DNA from: CBDCZI01 sp965224495
GTDB lineage: Bacteria; Bacteroidota; Bacteroidia; Cytophagales; JAAEPT01
Direction of reading: 5' to 3'
Assembly (NCBI GenBank): GCA_965224495.1
Contig: CBDCZI010000027.1
Coordinates: 1-16,926 of the forward strand
DNA length: 16,926 nucleotides
Below, in pieces: positions 14,221 through 16,926 of this stretch (positions are counted from its first letter, which is position 1; each line of letters opens with the position of its first letter). Under the pieces are notes generated by a model, which did no database searches, had not been told where the DNA came from, and saw nothing but the letters and a program-made list of their open reading frames with translations. Position numbers and translations under genes: made by a program.

Positions 14221-14310
14221 CTACTTCTTCTTATGTCTGTTTTTTCTAAGACGTTTTTTTCTTTTGTGTGTAGAGATCTTATGTCTCTTTCTTTTTTTTC
14301 CGCAAGGCAT
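14221..14310 (-). CDS. Small bS22/mS38-like ribosomal protein (AURKAIP1/COX24 domain)
   Basis: A 29-residue, extremely basic peptide beginning MPCGKKRKRHKISTHKRKKR and ending in LRKNRHKKK, with 19 Lys or Arg residues. The pattern KKRKRHKIxxHKRKKRLRKxRxKKK matches the COX24/AURKAIP1 C-terminal domain. That domain occurs in mitochondrial small-subunit protein mS38 and in mycobacterial bS22, and such short proteins are annotated across Bacteroidetes. It probably binds 16S rRNA in the small subunit. It is encoded just upstream of rng, 85 bases away on the same strand, linking a ribosome component with an rRNA-processing nuclease. Its start is the only Met. It is easily missed because of its length. 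Confidence 0.82.
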   Translation of the reverse strand: MPCGKKRKRHKISTHKRKKRLRKNRHKKK

Positions 14311-14668
14311 AACCTTCAATTTTTAATGTAAAACATTGTTCCTGACTTTATTTTAAGCTTTCACTCTCAATAAAACCATTCGCTCAGCCAACTGACTGAT
14401 TTTTATTTTTAACCTCTTTGTAAATAGCAACTTTCACAAAGATGATAATTCGTTATTAATCAATTTGATATATAATGTCGTTCATTACAAACAACGAATA
14501 GCACACCAAATAGTCTGCAAATTTAACTATTTTTTCTTTACTAAAATAGTTTTATCTATTCATTCAGCTAAAAAATGTAGATTACGTTCTTAATTTTTCA
14601 CTTAAACACCTTGTTTTCCTCTCTAAGAAAGAAGGTTATCCACATTTTCACTACTAACATTTTTTATT
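14311..14668. other. Long AT-rich non-coding region between thiG and the small ribosomal protein gene
   Basis: No credible gene is visible on either strand in these 358 bases. It should hold the promoter for the minus-strand small ribosomal protein/rng pair (candidate at 14518-14525) and the end of the thiG transcript, for which no clear hairpin plus T run was found. A single perfect DnaA-box 9-mer, TTATCCACA, lies at 14636-14644. Confidence 0.6.
14518..14525 (-). promoter_or_regulatory. Candidate -7 promoter element for the small ribosomal protein/rng pair
   Basis: The minus strand reads TAAATTTG, an exact match to the Bacteroidetes -7 consensus TAnnTTTG, about 208 bases before the ATG at 14310. 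No good -33 TTTG is seen about 20 bases further upstream, and a second, imperfect box (CATCTTTG on the minus strand) lies at 14437-14444. In this AT-rich spacer the match could be by chance. Confidence 0.3.
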
Positions 14669-15436
14669 TTAATCTAAAAAAGAAGTAAGTGGACTACTCG
14701 CGTTGGCTTGATTTGAAACAACGCCTAATTTAGCTTCAAAAGCCATTCTACCTGCTTGTACAGCCAACTTAAATGCTTCAGCCATTGCTACGGGGTTTTG
14801 AGAAACTGCAATTGCCGTATTTACTAAAACGGCATCGGCACCTATTTCCATCGCTTGTGCAGCGTGAGATGGTGCTCCTAATCCTGCATCTATAACAACA
14901 GGGATATTGCTTTGGTCTATAATTATTTCTAAGAAATCAATTGCTTTCAGTCCTTTATTTGAACCAATTGGTGCTGCTAGAGGCATTACTGCAGCTGTTC
15001 CAACTTCCTCTAACCGTTTACAAACAACAGGGTCTGCGTGAATGTAAGGCAAGACAATAAATCCTTTTTTGACCAATTCCTCGGCAGCTTTAAGCGTTTC
15101 GATAGGGTCAGGCATTAAATATTTTGGGTCTGGGTGAATTTCTAATTTCAACCAATTTGTTTCTAAGGCTTCACGGGCTAATTCGGCGGCGAAAATAGCT
15201 TCTTTTGCCGTTCTTACACCAGACGTATTGGGTAATAAATTAAATTGAGGATGATCAAGGTGGGTTAAAATATCATCTTGGTTGTTGTTGATATCTACTC
15301 GACGTAATGCCATAGTCACCAATTCACTTCCTGATGCGATTAATGATTGTTCCATTAATTCGGAAGAAGAAAATTTCCCTGTACCTGTAAACAACCTTGA
15401 ATTAAATACTTTGTCGGCGATGATTAACTTACTCAT
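14669..15436 (-). CDS. thiG: Thiazole synthase
   Basis: TIM-barrel enzyme that builds the thiazole phosphate part of thiamine from DXP, dehydroglycine and ThiS-thiocarboxylate. The 255-residue length is typical. The conserved start RLFTGTGKFSS (14-24), the Schiff-base Lys97 in NWLKLEIHPDPKYLMPDP (94-111), the segment MPLAAPIGSNKG (151-162) and the phosphate-binding region VVIDAGLGAPSHA (180-192) are all present. It lies 57 bases downstream of dxs on the same strand and probably shares its transcript. None of the usual partners (thiS, thiF, thiH, thiC, thiE) lies between it and the next gene, and no thiamine riboswitch is obvious in the short gap. Confidence 0.95.
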   Translation of the reverse strand: MSKLIIADKVFNSRLFTGTGKFSSSELMEQSLIASGSELVTMALRRVDINNNQDDILTHLDHPQFNLLPNTSGVRTAKEAIFAAELAREALETNWLKLEIHPDPKYLMPDPIETLKAAEELVKKGFIVLPYIHADPVVCKRLEEVGTAAVMPLAAPIGSNKGLKAIDFLEIIIDQSNIPVVIDAGLGAPSHAAQAMEIGADAVLVNTAIAVSQNPVAMAEAFKLAVQAGRMAFEAKLGVVSNQANASSPLTSFLD

Positions 15437-15493
15437 AGCTTTCTCTTTTATAAATATTATTTTTTAAAAATCATACTAATGATTAAGCATAAT

Positions 15494-16926
15494 CTATACC
15501 AACTCTCTTACTGTGTTTATTATTCCCTCTGGGTCAAAACCACATTCCTTTTGTAATTCGAGTTGCTCTCCGTGTTCGATAATTTCATCGGGAATCCCTA
15601 AACGCTTGATTGGCTTGGTTAAGCCATTGTCTCCTGCATATTCAAGCACAGCACTACCAAAACCACCCATCAAACAACCGTCTTCTAAGGTGATGATTTT
15701 ATCATAATCAGCAAAAACATGTGCCAACAAATCAGTATCTAAAGGCTTAACAAAACGCATATCATAATGCCCTACATTTATACCTTCTTTTTCTAAAGTT
15801 TCTCGTGCCTGCGTAACATAATTACCAATATGACCGATAGAAAGAATAGCTACTTTTTCTCCTTTATTTATTTCTTGTCCTTTACCTATTTCTAGGGTTT
15901 CAAACGGCGTTTTCCATTCAGGCATTACGCCCTTTCCTCTTGGGTAACGAATGCAAAAAGGTCCTCCGTTTGGTAATTGAGCGGTGAATAGCATGTTTCT
16001 TAGTTCTTGCTCATTCATAGGCGATGCAATTACTAAGTTGGGAACGCATCGCATATAAGCCAAATCGTAAGCACCGTGATGCGTAGCACCGTCAGCACCT
16101 GCAAAACCTGCTCTATCTAAACAAAAAACGACTTGGAGATTTTGTAAACACACATCGTGAATAACTTGGTCATAGGCACGTTGCATGAATGTCGAATAAA
16201 TATTACAAAACGGCACCAAACCTTGAGTTGCCATTCCTGCCGATAAAGTAACGGCGTGTTGTTCTGCTATTCCGACATCAAATGCTCGGTCTGGCATTGC
16301 CTCCATCATAATATTCAGCGAAGAGCCAGAAGGCATTGCAGGGGTTATCCCCATTATTTTATCATTTTTTTCTGCCAACTCTACAATCGTATGACCGAAA
16401 ACATCTTGGTATTTGGGTGCTTGAGGTTTTGTCGGTGTCGATTTAATAATCTCACCTGTCTCTTTATTAAAAATACCTGGGGCGTGCCAGACCGTTTGGT
16501 CTTTTTCAGCTTTACTGTAGCCTTTCCCTTTTTTTGTAATGCAATGTAAAATTTTCGGGCCTGGTATTTTTTTCAAGTCATTCATTACATTCACCAATTG
16601 GTCCACATCGTGTCCATCAACGGGTCCGAAATAACGAATTTTTAAAGACTCAAATAAATTACTGTTTTTAAGAATAGCTGATTTTAATCCTTTCTCTACT
16701 TTCGCTACAATTTCTTGTGCGTTTGGTCCAAATTTACTGACTATTCCCAGTGCTTTCCATACTTCATCTCTCATCTTGTTGTAAGATTTTGAAGTCGTAA
16801 TTCCTGTCAAATAATCTTTTAAAGCGCCGACATTTGGGTCGATAGCCATACAATTGTCATTTAAGACAATCAATAAATTAGAATTGGTAACCCCTGCGTG
16901 ATTCATCGCTTCAAAAGCCATTCCTG
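15494..16926 (-). CDS. dxs: 1-deoxy-D-xylulose-5-phosphate synthase, N-terminal part outside window
   Basis: Thiamine-diphosphate enzyme joining pyruvate and glyceraldehyde 3-phosphate to DXP, the entry step of the MEP isoprenoid pathway and the source for thiazole and pyridoxal in some bacteria. The frame runs off the window end. The visible part (about 476 residues) begins at GMAFEAMNHAG, so roughly the first 150 residues are missing and the first Met seen is not the start. Landmarks: ThDP-site LNDNCMAIDPNVG, the catalytic Glu region DVGIAEQHAVTLSAGMA, DRAGFAGADGATHHGAYDL with the active-site His, IRYPRGKG, and the transketolase C-terminal domain ending LEDGCLMGGFGSAVLE. It is followed on the same strand by thiG, whose product consumes DXP. 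Confidence 0.97.
   Translation of the reverse strand, partial: GMAFEAMNHAGVTNSNLLIVLNDNCMAIDPNVGALKDYLTGITTSKSYNKMRDEVWKALGIVSKFGPNAQEIVAKVEKGLKSAILKNSNLFESLKIRYFGPVDGHDVDQLVNVMNDLKKIPGPKILHCITKKGKGYSKAEKDQTVWHAPGIFNKETGEIIKSTPTKPQAPKYQDVFGHTIVELAEKNDKIMGITPAMPSGSSLNIMMEAMPDRAFDVGIAEQHAVTLSAGMATQGLVPFCNIYSTFMQRAYDQVIHDVCLQNLQVVFCLDRAGFAGADGATHHGAYDLAYMRCVPNLVIASPMNEQELRNMLFTAQLPNGGPFCIRYPRGKGVMPEWKTPFETLEIGKGQEINKGEKVAILSIGHIGNYVTQARETLEKEGINVGHYDMRFVKPLDTDLLAHVFADYDKIITLEDGCLMGGFGSAVLEYAGDNGLTKPIKRLGIPDEIIEHGEQLELQKECGFDPEGIINTVRELV

Noticed and set aside
14311..14668. Replication origin, because of AT richness and a DnaA box
   Set aside because: Only one DnaA box was found. Genes to the left mostly read rightward and those to the right read leftward, a convergent layout opposite to that expected at an origin.
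1..16926. CRISPR arrays, tRNA or rRNA genes, insertion sequences, prophage or restriction genes
   Set aside because: No regularly spaced direct repeats, cloverleaf or rRNA-like stretches, transposase motifs or target-site duplications were seen.

Overview
The window looks like chromosomal DNA of a Bacteroidota bacterium, most likely a member of the Flavobacteriales. It is AT-rich. Its start codons are preceded by A-rich leaders rather than a clear Shine-Dalgarno sequence. The atp cluster ends after atpG without atpD and atpC. One promoter box (TACCTTTG) fits the Bacteroidetes -7 consensus TAnnTTTG. The crotonase, RNase G, Apt and ThiG proteins also look flavobacterial. Genus-level assignment is not possible by eye.

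Left part (1-3362): the C-terminal two thirds of an enoyl-CoA hydratase; a two-gene envelope unit (a 67-residue lipoprotein and an exported, LEA-like 11-residue-repeat protein whose 3' end appears frameshifted); a type II sulfide:quinone oxidoreductase with its own terminator; and a non-coding stretch that looks like a dispersed intergenic repeat.

Centre (3332-8850): an F0F1-ATP synthase operon reading AtpI-like membrane protein - atpB - atpE - atpF - atpH - atpA - atpG. A terminator-like hairpin lies between atpE and atpF, another perfect hairpin lies between atpA and atpG, and a strong terminator closes the operon. The beta and epsilon subunits must be encoded elsewhere.

Right part: a translationally coupled pair encoding a UbiA-superfamily membrane protein and a class I methyltransferase (8882-10347). 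It converges on apt (minus strand) across a perfect 16-bp hairpin. Then come a secreted YD-repeat-like protein and an HD-domain protein on the plus strand, converging on a minus-strand block. Read in its direction of transcription, that block is dxs (5' end cut by the window), thiG, a 29-residue bS22/mS38-like ribosomal peptide gene, and the RNase E/G gene. The last has a TTG start and a perfect 13-bp hairpin just upstream. dxs and thiG are biochemically linked, because the Dxs product DXP is a substrate of ThiG.

Most of the window is ordinary housekeeping content. The points most worth a second look are the frameshifted LEA/SHOCT-like gene, the hairpins inside the atp operon, the UbiA-methyltransferase pair, and the TTG-start, hairpin-led RNase E/G gene beside a very small ribosomal protein gene.
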